From JAFMDF01 sp039024375 (GTDB lineage Bacteria > Bacteroidota > Bacteroidia > Chitinophagales > Saprospiraceae): 11,758 nt of DNA. The stretch covers positions 1 to 11,758 of the forward strand of contig JBCCQK010000242.1 of assembly GCA_039024375.1 (NCBI GenBank), written 5' to 3'. The stretch's first letter is position 1, and the number at the start of each line of letters is the position of its first letter. The notes under the pieces are model-generated. The model saw nothing but the letters and a program-made list of their open reading frames with translations, did no database searches and was not told the origin of the DNA. Shown here piece after piece: positions 1-7,357 of this stretch. A program made the translations under genes and the position numbers.

Positions 1-88
1 AGCTACTCAAGCGCCCGAACGTTTGCAGGCGATGACGGAGGCTTGGGAGGCTTGGGCTTTGGAAGTGGGAGTTTTTCAGGAACGGTAG
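1..88 (+). CDS. Arylsulfatase, C-terminal end only (5' part lies outside the window)
   Basis: Reading from base 2, the + strand encodes 28 residues ending at TAG 86-88. They include ERLQAMTEAWEAWA followed by a short Val-rich tail. This is the usual ending of S1-family arylsulfatases, where an amphipathic helix with a W-x-x-W pair closes the C-terminal subdomain. These enzymes are normally exported and hydrolyse sulfate esters on glycans or aryl compounds. Nothing of the catalytic domain is visible, so substrate cannot be judged and the family call rests on the tail alone. The gene runs towards the - strand sulfatase remnant that starts about 20 bases downstream, so two sulfatase genes faced each other here. 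Whether the upstream part is intact cannot be seen. Confidence 0.5.
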   Translation, partial: ATQAPERLQAMTEAWEAWALEVGVFQER

Positions 89-111
89 CTTTGCCTTATC
101 CCCATTAATTT

Positions 112-520
112 AGGTTCGATACCCGCTAACGACAAAGTAGTGGGGGCAAAATCAATAAAACTTATCAATTGGTCGTCCCGTTGTCCCGCAAATTGTTGGT
201 TAGGAAACCGAATTATCATAGGCACTTTTAAGCCCGAATCGTATAACAATCGCTTTTGACGAGGCAATGGCCCGCCGTGGTCGGAATACCAAACAATGAT
301 GGTTTTTTCCAATAGCCCATCCTCTTTCAATTGTTGGAGAATTTCACCCACTTGGGCATCCATTTCTTTTATGTTAGAATATAGCCGCCGAACGTCTTTT
401 TTTACAAGGTCAGTATCGGGCAAATAAGGAGGAATCGACACTTCTAAATTATTGGCCACCCACAAAGAGTCTAGTGCCTTCGCCCAAATCCTCGATTCGT
501 GGGTCACTTCAAAATTAAAG
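112..520 (-). pseudogene. Sulfatase (S1 family) internal fragment, fused in frame to a SusC fragment
   Basis: From about base 520 down to 112 the - strand encodes roughly 135 residues from the middle of a sulfatase. Visible landmarks are THESRIWAKA, PPYLPDTDLVKKD, MDAQVGEILQQLKEDGLL, then WYSDHGGPLPRQKR with the metal-site D-H of the second conserved sulfatase region, and FIDFAPTTLSLAGIEP. The N-terminal part with the Cys/Ser formylglycine motif is missing. The C-terminal 100 or more residues are also missing: after GIEP the frame runs into unrelated sequence and stops at 76-78. The fragment has no start of its own and is reached in frame from the SusC remnant; the join lies near 505-520, around residues GDFNFEVT. 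It cannot be a working enzyme. Loss of both ends points to two separate deletions, or to a chimeric assembly. Confidence 0.75.
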
Positions 521-1419
521 TCGCCTATTTTGGTTTCAACGTTGAGCCGTCCTATGTACTTTTGAATACCCGATGCTTTGACGATGCCCTGCTGGTTGAA
601 ATAATTTAAGGAGGCGTAAATACTCGTATTTTGTGTACCACCGCTAATGGATAAATTATGGTCGGTAATGGGCGCATCTCGGTACACTTGACTTTGCCAA
701 TCTGTTCCTTCGCCAATGGCCGCAATGTCCGCACTCGAAAAAACGGGGCTATTGCCTTGGTCTTGCGATACTCCATTGATGTAGTTGATGTACTCCGAAG
801 TGGACAAAATATCCATCTCTTTGTCAACAGATTGCGTCCCAACGTAGGCATTATAATTAACCGACATTTTTTCTTTCGTCCCTTTTTTGGTGGTAATTAA
901 TACCACGCCGTTTGCCCCTCTCGACCCATAAATCGCCGTAGCGGAAGCATCTTTTAAGATTTCGATGGACTCGATGTCGTTAGGATTTAGGGAGTTCAAC
1001 GGATTTCTGGGACTTAGATTAGTAGCCACCGAAGCCGTCCCATCGGAGGAAGATAGATTGGGACTGTTGTCAATCGGAAAACCATCAATCACGTACAAGG
1101 GTTCGTTACTGGCGTTGACCGAACTAGCCCCTCGAATCCGAATGGACAAGCCGCCGCCTGGTTCCGAGCTACTTTGGGTCACTTGTACGCCCGAGGCTCA
1201 CCCCAGTATCATCTGGTCCACCGAAACATTGGCACCTGGGTTTAAATCTTCGGCTTTCATGGAGGTGACGGTACCATCGCTTGTACCTTTGATGACGACA
1301 CTTGCGCCAATGAGGGGTTCGCCAGTAGCATCGGTGATGGTATCCGAGGCTTGTTGTGCCAAAATACAAGTGGTACTAAGAATGGTGAAAAATAAGGTGA
1401 GTAATAGTGATTTCTTCAT
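510..1419 (-). pseudogene. SusC/RagA-family TonB-dependent receptor remnant (internal deletion plus nonsense codon)
   Basis: The reading frame begins with a signal peptide (MKKSLLLTLFFTILSTTCILA) and enters a CarboxypepD_reg-like domain (DATGEPLIGASVVIKGTSDG). It then jumps near 1262-1270 directly into the plug domain (SMKAEDLNPGANVSVDQMI), skipping the rest of that domain and the TonB-box region. At 1198-1200 a TGA stands where family members usually have Arg (ILG-stop-ASGVQVTQ). CGA to TGA is one transition, and the frame continues unchanged on both sides. The rest of the plug is well kept (SSSEPGGGLSIRIRGA, YVIDGFPID, DIESIEILKDASATAIYGSRGANGVV). Sequence then continues into the first barrel strands until about base 515, where a sulfatase fragment takes over. 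Normal SusC proteins have about 1000 residues and a 22-strand barrel, which is absent here. In this phylum the gene would be followed by a SusD lipoprotein; none remains. Confidence 0.85.
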
Positions 1420-1490
1420 AAGCAGACCTAAATGATTTTGAAAAGAAGTATGGCGTTTATATCTAAAATTTTATTTTTAACTTAAATGGC

Positions 1491-1498
1491 CAAATATA
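1491..1498 (-). promoter_or_regulatory. Candidate -7 promoter box (TAnnTTTG) ahead of the SusC remnant
   Basis: Read on the - strand, 1498 to 1491 is TATATTTG, matching the Bacteroidota -7 consensus TAnnTTTG. It would leave a leader of about 65 bases before the start codon at 1419. No convincing TTTG lies at the expected distance upstream for the -33 box, so this is a one-box match in AT-rich DNA. Confidence 0.35.
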
Positions 1499-1520
1499 AT
1501 TTTAAAATTAGGTTAACTAA

Positions 1521-1543
1521 TGAAATTTAAGGTTTAAATTTCA
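1521..1543. promoter_or_regulatory. Perfect AT-rich palindrome, candidate operator in the divergent spacer
   Basis: The arms TGAAATTTAA and TTAAATTTCA are exact 10-base inverted copies separated by GGT. The site lies between the divergent SusC remnant (start 1419) and the AraC-type regulator gene (start 1687), about 25 bases upstream of the candidate SusC -7 box. Position and symmetry suit a dimeric DNA-binding protein. AraC proteins more often bind direct repeats, and AT-rich spacers produce such palindromes by chance fairly easily, so the operator role is only inferred. Confidence 0.35.
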
Positions 1544-1686
1544 ATCAAAGAGGTTGAAAAAATGGTCAAATGGGATTGGGAACTTTAATAGGGGTAGTTA
1601 ATGACATTGGGTAAGTACTTCAACAATCAGTAGCTATTTACAGTTAATGAATTAGTGAAAACTGTAATGCTATAAATTGAAAACTC

Positions 1687-2550
1687 ATGCTAAAATTACC
1701 ACAAGCTTTACTCGACGACCAACACCGACACATTGAACTACAAGACCTCACCATCGTCGAAAGTTGTTTCTACGAAGAAAAACTAGAAGATGCCGCTTTT
1801 ACTACCGAACACGAACTGATTTATGTGATTTCGGGAGAACTAATTATGGAAAGCAATGGACAACAACTTGAAATTAGAGCGGGAGAGGCGATTTTAGCCA
1901 AAAAAGGGACATACTTCTTCTTCCGAAAATTGGCACAGGCCATCGGTCAGAATTATGAAAGTGTTCTGTTCTTTATCCGAGAATCTTTTATCAATGATTT
2001 TATTCGACAATACGCTTTATCTTCTAAAACGACTAAGGCGGTAATAGCACCCGTCGTCAAAATTCCAAATCATGCCCTATTAGAAGGATTTATCCAATCT
2101 CTTTATCCCTATTTTGACCAAAATTTAGTTGGTAAAAAAGAGTTGTTACGGTTAAAAACTTTTGAATTACTGATACAACTCTTAAATATCAACCCCGATT
2201 TATTTGGCTACTTTTTTCAACTCAATCAACCCACCCAGCAGGATTTAGTGCAAATTATGGAACAACATTACACCAAAAATTTACCGCTCAAAGAATATGC
2301 TCTGCTTTCGGGACGCAGTTTATCTACTTTCAAAAGAGATTTTAAAAAGGTCTTTGCCGAAACGCCCGCCAAATGGCTCAAAAAAAAGCGATTGCAATTG
2401 GCGCAAAAATTATTGCAAACCACCACCAACCGTCCTAAAGACATTTATTTGCAGGTCGGCTTTGCCAATTACGCTCATTTTAGCAAAGCCTTTAAAAGCG
2501 AATACGGTCTTTCGCCCAACGAGTTTAGATTGACCCGCTCCGCCATGTAA
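1687..2550 (+). CDS. AraC-family transcriptional regulator with N-terminal cupin-like sensor
   Basis: 287 residues, close to the usual length for the family. The N-terminal part (about 30-100; ELIYVISGELIMESNGQQLEIRAGEAILAKKG) has the short strands and glycine turns of a cupin-like ligand or dimerisation domain. It resembles the ExsA/AraC-like regulators common in Bacteroidota. The C-terminal part (about 185-284) is an AraC DNA-binding domain with two helix-turn-helix units: LPLKEYALLSGRSLSTFKRDFK near 199-220, and DIYLQVGFANYAHFSKAFKSEYGLSPNEFR near 252-281, the latter carrying the family signature. The gene is transcribed away from the SusC remnant and ends 70 bases before an aldo/keto reductase gene. 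Regulators of this type often control the adjacent reductase or oxidoreductase, so that gene is the first target to suspect. The ligand cannot be told from sequence. No truncation is seen. Confidence 0.9.
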   Translation: MLKLPQALLDDQHRHIELQDLTIVESCFYEEKLEDAAFTTEHELIYVISGELIMESNGQQLEIRAGEAILAKKGTYFFFRKLAQAIGQNYESVLFFIRESFINDFIRQYALSSKTTKAVIAPVVKIPNHALLEGFIQSLYPYFDQNLVGKKELLRLKTFELLIQLLNINPDLFGYFFQLNQPTQQDLVQIMEQHYTKNLPLKEYALLSGRSLSTFKRDFKKVFAETPAKWLKKKRLQLAQKLLQTTTNRPKDIYLQVGFANYAHFSKAFKSEYGLSPNEFRLTRSAM

Positions 2551-2590
2551 ATTGACCTTTTGGGACTAACGAAATACTTATTTGACCTCC

Positions 2591-2598
2591 TAATTTTG
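2591..2598 (+). promoter_or_regulatory. Candidate -7 promoter box (TAnnTTTG) for the aldo/keto reductase gene
   Basis: TAATTTTG fits the Bacteroidota -7 consensus and lies 22 bases before the ATG at 2621, giving a short leader. The nearest upstream TTTG (2559-2562) is about 28 bases away, too far for a standard -33 box, so support is limited to one element. It would let the reductase be transcribed separately from the regulator gene. Confidence 0.35.
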
Positions 2599-2620
2599 TA
2601 CCCATATTAAAACCTTTAGC

Positions 2621-3640
2621 ATGAAGTACAATAACTTAGGAAACACAGGACTTTTTGTCTCTGAACTTTGCTTGGGTGCGATGACCTTTGGTGGTCAAGG
2701 AATGTGGAAAGCCATCGGGCAACAGTCACAACAAGATGCCCAGAAATTGATGGAGGTAAGTATCGAAAGGGGCATCAATTTTTTCGATAATGCCAATGCG
2801 TACAGCGAAGGGTTAGCGGAGGAAATCATGGGCAAAGCCCTACAAAATATTCCCAATAGCCAAGACTTGGTCATTGCTACCAAACTACGGCTACGAATGG
2901 GCACAAGTGTGAATCAAGTCGGACTTTCTCGCCATCATATCTATGCTGCGGTTGACGCAAGTTTGCGTCGATTGCAACGCTCCCACATTGACCTACTCTA
3001 CATTCACGGTGTGGACTCGATTGCCCCGTTGGAGGAAACAATGCGTGGTTTGGAAGACGTGGTTCGGAGTGGTAAAGTGCGCTACTTGGGCGTCTGCAAT
3101 CACCCCGCTTGGCAAGTCGTCAAGGCGAATGGTATTGCCGACAAAATGGGCTGGACAAAATTGGTCGCTTTACAATACTACTATTCTTTGGCGGGTCGAG
3201 ATATTGAGCAAACCATCGTCCCCATGGCGCAATCCGAAGAGCTTTCAGTCCTACCTTGGAGTCCCTTGGCGGGTGGTTTTTTAAGTGGTAAATACGATAG
3301 AAATACGCCCAAAGCGGGTGACAGTCGAAGAGACGATTTTGATTTTCCACCAATTAATCGCTCCAAAACTTACGACATTATCGACGAATTGAAGTTGATA
3401 GCCGACGCTAAAAATAAGACAGTTGCTCAAATTGCGCTCCGTTGGTTGCTGCAAAAGAATCAAGTTCATAGTGTCCTGATTGGTGCAAAAACGGAAACGC
3501 AATTACTCCAAAATATCGAAAGTACCTTATTTGAATTAATGGCGGACGAAATGCAGCGATTAGACGAAGTTAGTCAAACAGCCGCCCCTTATCCTAATTG
3601 GATGGTCGATTTTCAAGCGGGCGACCGATTTCCAAACTAA
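2621..3640 (+). CDS. Aldo/keto reductase, NADPH-dependent
   Basis: 339 residues, full length for the aldo/keto reductase superfamily of (beta/alpha)8-barrel enzymes, which reduce aldehydes or ketones with NADPH in the cytoplasm. The opening MKYNNLGNTGLFVSELCLGAMTFGG is the typical first strand. The catalytic tetrad can be placed: D56 and Y61 in FFDNANAYSEGLAEEIMGKAL, K88 in VIATKLRLRMG, H129 in DLLYIHGVD. GKVRYLGVCN (about 151-160) and LPWSPLAGGFLSGKY follow in family order. SVLIGAKTETQLLQNI near the C-terminus is the cofactor phosphate-binding segment. No signal peptide is present. It follows the AraC-type regulator by 70 bases and precedes a haem-protein gene by 15 bases. That close spacing suggests co-transcription downstream, though the two functions have no obvious link. 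The substrate is not predictable; general metabolism or sugar aldehyde reduction are both possible. Confidence 0.93.
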   Translation: MKYNNLGNTGLFVSELCLGAMTFGGQGMWKAIGQQSQQDAQKLMEVSIERGINFFDNANAYSEGLAEEIMGKALQNIPNSQDLVIATKLRLRMGTSVNQVGLSRHHIYAAVDASLRRLQRSHIDLLYIHGVDSIAPLEETMRGLEDVVRSGKVRYLGVCNHPAWQVVKANGIADKMGWTKLVALQYYYSLAGRDIEQTIVPMAQSEELSVLPWSPLAGGFLSGKYDRNTPKAGDSRRDDFDFPPINRSKTYDIIDELKLIADAKNKTVAQIALRWLLQKNQVHSVLIGAKTETQLLQNIESTLFELMADEMQRLDEVSQTAAPYPNWMVDFQAGDRFPN

Positions 3641-3655
3641 ATAAAAGTACAACCC

Positions 3656-4177
3656 ATGAAAAAGTATATCCCATTTCTAATTTTTCCTTTTGTCCTTATT
3701 GCTGCCAATTGTGCAGAAGAACCCATGCTAACTGTTGAACCGCTGGAAGAAATTACTCCAATTATGATAGAAAAGTACGGTCGAACATGGCTAGCCTACG
3801 CCCAAGTGGACAAACGAGGTAACTATTTTCGCCGTATGTTTTTAGAAATAACGGATAGCGATTACCTAACCAAAGATGGCGAACTACCCAACGGAGCGCT
3901 AATTGCTATGGAAACCTGGTTTGGCGACGACCAATCGACGGTCTATTTGCGCCAATTGGTGGATGGCGAGTGGTTGAGTGGTAGCTTTAGTCCGACCTCT
4001 CCGAATTATTCGCTCGATGTTTCTCGCAGTTGCGACAATTGTCATGCCAGTGCCAATTCCCAGCAAGCTACTTTTACCCGCAGTCTCATTCGACCTGCTT
4101 TTACAGAAGGAACAGTACAAATTGTGGAGTGCGACGAATCCTCTTTTACCCCTTGTGAGTTGTCGGTTTATCAGTAA
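3656..4177 (+). CDS. Exported cytochrome P460-like haem protein with CxxCH motif
   Basis: 173 residues. It starts with a hydrophobic export signal (about 1-18, MKKYIPFLIFPFVLIAANC). C19 could carry lipid, but the -1 residue is Asn, which is a poor lipobox, so a soluble periplasmic form is equally likely. The mature part shows GELPNGALIAMETWF (about 75-89), a WLSGSFSPTSPNYS segment and then CDNCH at 126-130, a canonical c-type haem attachment site. NSQQATFTRSLI follows shortly after. That order matches cytochrome P460-like proteins, in which haem is bound near the C-terminus after a beta-sheet domain. Two further Cys (159, 167) could form a disulfide. The distinctive Lys-haem crosslink of true P460 cannot be confirmed by eye. 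The start lies 15 bases after the reductase stop, so the two genes are likely one transcript. The physiological role is unknown; redox or nitrogen-oxide chemistry is only a family-level hint. Confidence 0.65.
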   Translation: MKKYIPFLIFPFVLIAANCAEEPMLTVEPLEEITPIMIEKYGRTWLAYAQVDKRGNYFRRMFLEITDSDYLTKDGELPNGALIAMETWFGDDQSTVYLRQLVDGEWLSGSFSPTSPNYSLDVSRSCDNCHASANSQQATFTRSLIRPAFTEGTVQIVECDESSFTPCELSVYQ

Positions 4178-4241
4178 TTATCAGCCAATACAATTCATCA
4201 CTATACTTTTTTAATGGGTGCAATTGGGAATTGTCCCCAAA

Positions 4242-4310
4242 TGTACCAGTGGTACATTATATCGGTAGAAAATGGACAATCTTGACCGAATTATTGTGCC
4301 GTTAGATACA
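4242..4310 (+). repeat. Bipartite palindromic repeat unit, copy 1
   Basis: The unit opens with a hairpin whose exact 8-base arms AATGTACC/GGTACATT lie at 4240-4258 around a 3-base loop. Six bases later comes CGGTAGAAA (4263-4271), then 23 bases of less conserved sequence, then a second weaker palindrome (TGTGCC...GATACA, 4295-4310). The same order of parts occurs on the opposite strand at 4335-4404, which is the main reason to treat this as a defined repeat rather than one chance hairpin. It lies in the 276-base gap between the haem-protein gene and the propeller gene. Confidence 0.7.
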
Positions 4311-4334
4311 ATATATGGTGGTTTACTCACATAC

Positions 4335-4404
4335 TGTACCTACGGCACAGTAAAAATTAACCAAAATGCTAACTTTCTACCGAGATACTGTCCCTAACGG
4401 GACA
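4335..4404 (-). repeat. Bipartite palindromic repeat unit, copy 2 (inverted)
   Basis: Read on the - strand from 4404, the parts of copy 1 recur in the same order. They are hairpin TGTCCC/GGGACA (exact 6-base stem, 4-base loop), six bases, CGGTAGAAA (4382-4374), 24 bases, and TGTGCCGTAGGTACA (4349-4335). Unit length is 70 against 69 in copy 1, with a 24-base spacer between the copies. Stem bases differ between copies (TACC/GGTA against TCCC/GGGA) while pairing is kept, which suggests selection or copying of structure. The organisation resembles paired REP/BIME elements. Either hairpin could also end transcription from the upstream genes or protect their mRNA 3' end. Confidence 0.7.
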
Positions 4405-4453
4405 AAGGGACAAATCCCGATTACGCCCTTTTTTAATACAAATTCCTATTTAT

Positions 4454-5713
4454 ATGAAAAACTTCCTCCTTGGATTACTAGGCTTGTTTTGCCTACCCCT
4501 AGCTGCCCAACGCCTCCCTTTTAATTTCGATGCGAAGGCAATTATCACCCTTTCGGATGCGGATATGGTCTCTTCTGCCTACATTGATGGACATTTGAAA
4601 ACCGAGCCAGGCGTAACAGATGCGTTGACCGTTATTCGGTGGGATAGTCTGGTGACTCAAATTGACGTACAGTCGTTGGAAGTACCCAATTCGGTAACCA
4701 ATTGGGTGGATGGAATGGATATTTCCAACGACGGAAAAGTGGCTTTTGTGATTGACACAAAAAAGTCGCTACCTCGCAGCATCCAACAAGTAAGCAATGT
4801 GAGTGAGGGATTGCCCGATGGAAATATACTCTATGCCATTGATATTGCCAACCTATCACAGCCTAAACTCATTGCTCATATTCAAGTGGGCAATAATCCC
4901 TTATCGGTGGATGTGAATCCTAAAAACGGACATTTATTGGTCATCAATCGAGAAAATAACAACGAAATTAACATCATTCCGTGGCAAAATAACCAATTTG
5001 GTCTCATCGAAATATTGGCTCTAAATGACCCAGAAAACGTCATTACACACGGCAATTGGCATCCAAACGGGCAGGATTTTGCCGTGACTATCGAACCTGC
5101 TATGGCGGTACAATTTTATCGGAATACAACGGATGGTATTGCCACCAATGGTGATAGATTGTCCCTTGGTGGTTATATCGGCGCAGGGCAATTTTCTAAA
5201 AATGGTCAATATTATCTCATTCCCGACTTGCAATGGAATGAAGGCTATGATAAACAAGGGGCTTTATTATCGGTGAAGTTTTCGGCAGTGGGACAACATC
5301 AACTCGTCGGAAGGCAAGCAGTAGGTATTAGTCCCGAAGGTTTTGCCCTTAGCCCCAATGGACAGCTTATCGCCGTTTCTAATATGGGTACGACTTTTAT
5401 GCCAATAGATTTTCCGCTTTTTGGACAATCTGCCTCTATTTCCCTCTTACAATTTGACGAAACGAACGGGCAATTTCAGTTGCTAGATACGCAATCATGG
5501 GATGGTGTTTTACCCGAAGGCATTACGTTCGACGAGGATGGGGATATGTTAGCCGTGACTAGCTTTGACTATTTGGACCTTACGGAACGGAAAGCAGCTG
5601 TTTCTTTTTGGGAAATTAAAAATGATAGTGGGAAAAACTATTTGCAAAATACTGGATTCAAACTCTCTGTAACGCGGGGATGTCATTATGTTAAAGTGAC
5701 TGGCGTAAAATAG
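4454..5713 (+). CDS. Secreted beta-propeller-like protein (lactonase/YVTN type), function unknown
   Basis: 419 residues with a clear N-terminal signal peptide (MKNFLLGLLGLFCLPLAAQ, cleavage probably near 18-20). The mature protein has repeated strand-turn patterns with blade-like spacing: WVDGMDISNDGKVAFVID (about 84-101), NPLSVDVNPKNGHLLVINR (about 147-165), HGNWHPNGQDFAVTI (about 198-212), GQFSKNGQYYLIPD, GISPEGFALSPNGQLIAVSN and LPEGITFDEDGDMLAVTSFD. The recurring x-x-SPNGxxLAV-type phrase is typical of seven-bladed propellers of the lactonase/YVTN/TolB kind. These serve as sugar lactonases, adhesion or scaffold modules. No enzyme signature could be assigned and no sorting tail of the type IX secretion type was recognised at the C-terminus. 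The gene is separated from the haem-protein gene by the inverted repeat block, so it probably has its own promoter. It is intact. Confidence 0.7.
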   Translation: MKNFLLGLLGLFCLPLAAQRLPFNFDAKAIITLSDADMVSSAYIDGHLKTEPGVTDALTVIRWDSLVTQIDVQSLEVPNSVTNWVDGMDISNDGKVAFVIDTKKSLPRSIQQVSNVSEGLPDGNILYAIDIANLSQPKLIAHIQVGNNPLSVDVNPKNGHLLVINRENNNEINIIPWQNNQFGLIEILALNDPENVITHGNWHPNGQDFAVTIEPAMAVQFYRNTTDGIATNGDRLSLGGYIGAGQFSKNGQYYLIPDLQWNEGYDKQGALLSVKFSAVGQHQLVGRQAVGISPEGFALSPNGQLIAVSNMGTTFMPIDFPLFGQSASISLLQFDETNGQFQLLDTQSWDGVLPEGITFDEDGDMLAVTSFDYLDLTERKAAVSFWEIKNDSGKNYLQNTGFKLSVTRGCHYVKVTGVK

Positions 5714-5822
5714 GTCATTAAGATACGCTAATCAAAAATGGTGTACACTTACCTTCAAAATCGCTTTTCATTTAACTCCATAAATGGTACGGTCAAAAAT
5801 ATCGTGGAAAGACTCCTGACAG

Positions 5823-6716
5823 TCAACCCACCCGTTGCTTTTGCAAAAACTCCGAAGGCGTCACATTGTAAAATTTCTTAAAACAAGTCGAAAAATATTT
5901 GGGGTCGGAAAAGCCTACTCGGTAGGCAATTTCGGAGATGTTAAAATCGGAATGTTTGAGGTATGCCAAAGCTTTTTTGAGGCGAATGGTACGGATAAAC
6001 TCATTGCCCGAAATGCCGACCAAACTTTTAATCTTACGGTAGAAAGTAGATTGCGACATCCCCAATTCTTGTGCAATGTCGGCAATTTCTAGGTGCGTTT
6101 CTCGAATACGGTTGTGGACAATTTTTACTACTTGGTGTACCAATTGTTGGCTAGCATCTTGGGTAGGAATTGGGGCAGATTCCGTAAGGGAAGTGCTTAA
6201 AAATGCTTTTTTCAACTGCTGCCGAGAAGTTAGTAAATTTTGTACGGTTGCTTTGAGCAAATTAACGAGAAAAGGCTTGGAAATATAGGCATCGGCACGT
6301 TCGTTTAGTCCCTCTATTTCGTGCTCGGTGGAACCAAGTGCCGTCAGAAGAATTACTGGAATATGATTTAATAGAAAATCCGATTTGGTGTAGTTACATA
6401 GCTCAAAACCATCCATTTCGGGCATCATCACATCGCTGATAATCAAGTCAGGCATTTCAGTTTTAGCTACTTCAATTGCTTTTTTGGCACTTTTTACCAC
6501 AAGGACTTCATAATTTTTAGCAAACACTTCCTCTAAAAAAGATAAGACATCAGCCTCGTCATCGACAATAAGTATTTTTGCGTCAATGGTATCAGCCTTA
6601 GCTGTGACTATTTGATTGGTGCTTTGATTTATTGCCTGCGCAATACTCGGTCGAGCAGGTTCTCCATTCATCAAATCCAAATCCGCTATGGGGAAGGATA
6701 ACTCAAAAGTGTACAA
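5823..6716 (-). pseudogene. Hybrid two-component system regulator, C-terminal remnant (receiver + AraC HTH)
   Basis: About 297 residues remain. The first (TFELSFPIAD) match the last strand of a histidine-kinase ATPase domain. A receiver domain follows (about 46-162) with acidic pair D52-D53, phospho-acceptor D95 in LIISDVMMPEMDG, T125 and K147 in ISKPF, all conserved. A linker leads to an AraC-type DNA-binding domain (about 193-292; ELGMSQSTFYRKIKSLVGISGNEF, then SEIAYRVGFSDPKYFSTCFKKFYNVTPSEF). This is the classical order of Bacteroidota hybrid two-component systems that sense glycan fragments and switch on polysaccharide-use genes. Full-length members have about 1300 residues. The periplasmic sensor, the dimerisation/phosphotransfer His domain and nearly all of the ATPase domain are absent. 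Sequence stops being kinase-like at about 6716, exactly where transporter sequence begins on the other strand. No start codon with a leader is apparent, so it is probably not expressed as a functional regulator. Confidence 0.85.
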
Positions 6717-7316
6717 AAATTCATTCCTAATATCAACGACACCATTATCGCTATCGGAGGGACACTTCTTCTTTTTTTGATTCCTTCTAAAAATAATAAG
6801 GGCGATTTTTTGCTCGATTGGCGAACGGCGAAGAAGATTCCTTGGGGGATTTTGTTGCTATTCGGTGGTGGATTAGCCATTGCGGCGGGATTCAAAGAAT
6901 CGGGGTTGGCTACTTGGATAGGCAACCAGCTGAACTTGTTGTCGGTTGTCCCCTTCGCACTTTTGCTTTTATTATTAATTACTTTCGTTAACTTTCTGAC
7001 TGAAATCACGTCGAACGTGGCTACAGCCTCCATGCTAATGCCCATTTTAGCAGCTTTGGCATTTAGCATAAACTTGCATCCTTATGGCTTAATGGTAGCA
7101 ACTACTGTGGCGGCCTCTTGTGCCTTTATGCTACCCGTTGCTACCCCTCCCAATGCGGTGGTTTTTGGGTCGGGGTATTTGTCGATTCCTCGCATGATAC
7201 GGGCAGGGATTTGGATGAATATTTTGTCTATTCTTATTTTAACCTTATTCGTTTATTTTATTTTACCCTTGGTTTGGGGGATTGATTTGCAAGTATTTCC
7301 AGTAGAATGGCGGTAG
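6717..7316 (+). pseudogene. DASS/SLC13-family sodium:carboxylate symporter, C-terminal remnant
   Basis: An open frame of 199 codons from 6717 to TAG at 7314-7316 encodes the last part of a divalent-anion:sodium symporter, with about six hydrophobic segments (roughly 10-22, 43-58, 74-91, 100-118, 124-141, 165-186). Family landmarks are WGILLLFGGGLAIAAGFKESGLA, the cation/substrate-site segment NFLTEITSNVATASMLMP, and the signature LPVATPPNAVVFGSG with TPPN at 143-146. These inner-membrane carriers import succinate, citrate, other dicarboxylates or sulfate with Na+. Full-length members have about 450-600 residues. The N-terminal half, including the first substrate-binding hairpin, is missing and there is no initiator near the break. 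It lies head to head with the truncated hybrid regulator, so one deletion spanning both 5' ends would explain both losses. Confidence 0.85.
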
Positions 7317-7357
7317 GACAATAAGTGAAATCTAAAATTTAAAACGCAAAATTGGTT

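Noticed and set aside
606..900. Open frames on both strands overlapping the SusC plug region
   Set aside because: They are out-of-frame shadows of the receptor remnant with no recognisable product of their own.
1198..1200. TGA in the receptor remnant read as a recoded codon (Trp or selenocysteine)
   Set aside because: Trp is TGG in all intact genes here, the family residue is Arg, the protein is truncated elsewhere, and no selenocysteine insertion structure is apparent. A nonsense mutation is simpler.
2558..2598. Complete -33/-7 promoter ahead of the reductase gene
   Set aside because: The upstream TTTG is about 28 bases from the -7 box, well beyond the usual spacing of about 19, so only the -7 box is reported.
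3656..3712. P460-like protein as a definite lipoprotein
   Set aside because: The residue before the Cys is Asn, which is unfavourable for signal peptidase II; a soluble exported form fits as well.
6686..7069. 127-codon open frame on the - strand
   Set aside because: It lies antisense to the transporter remnant, whose family motifs are clear on the + strand.
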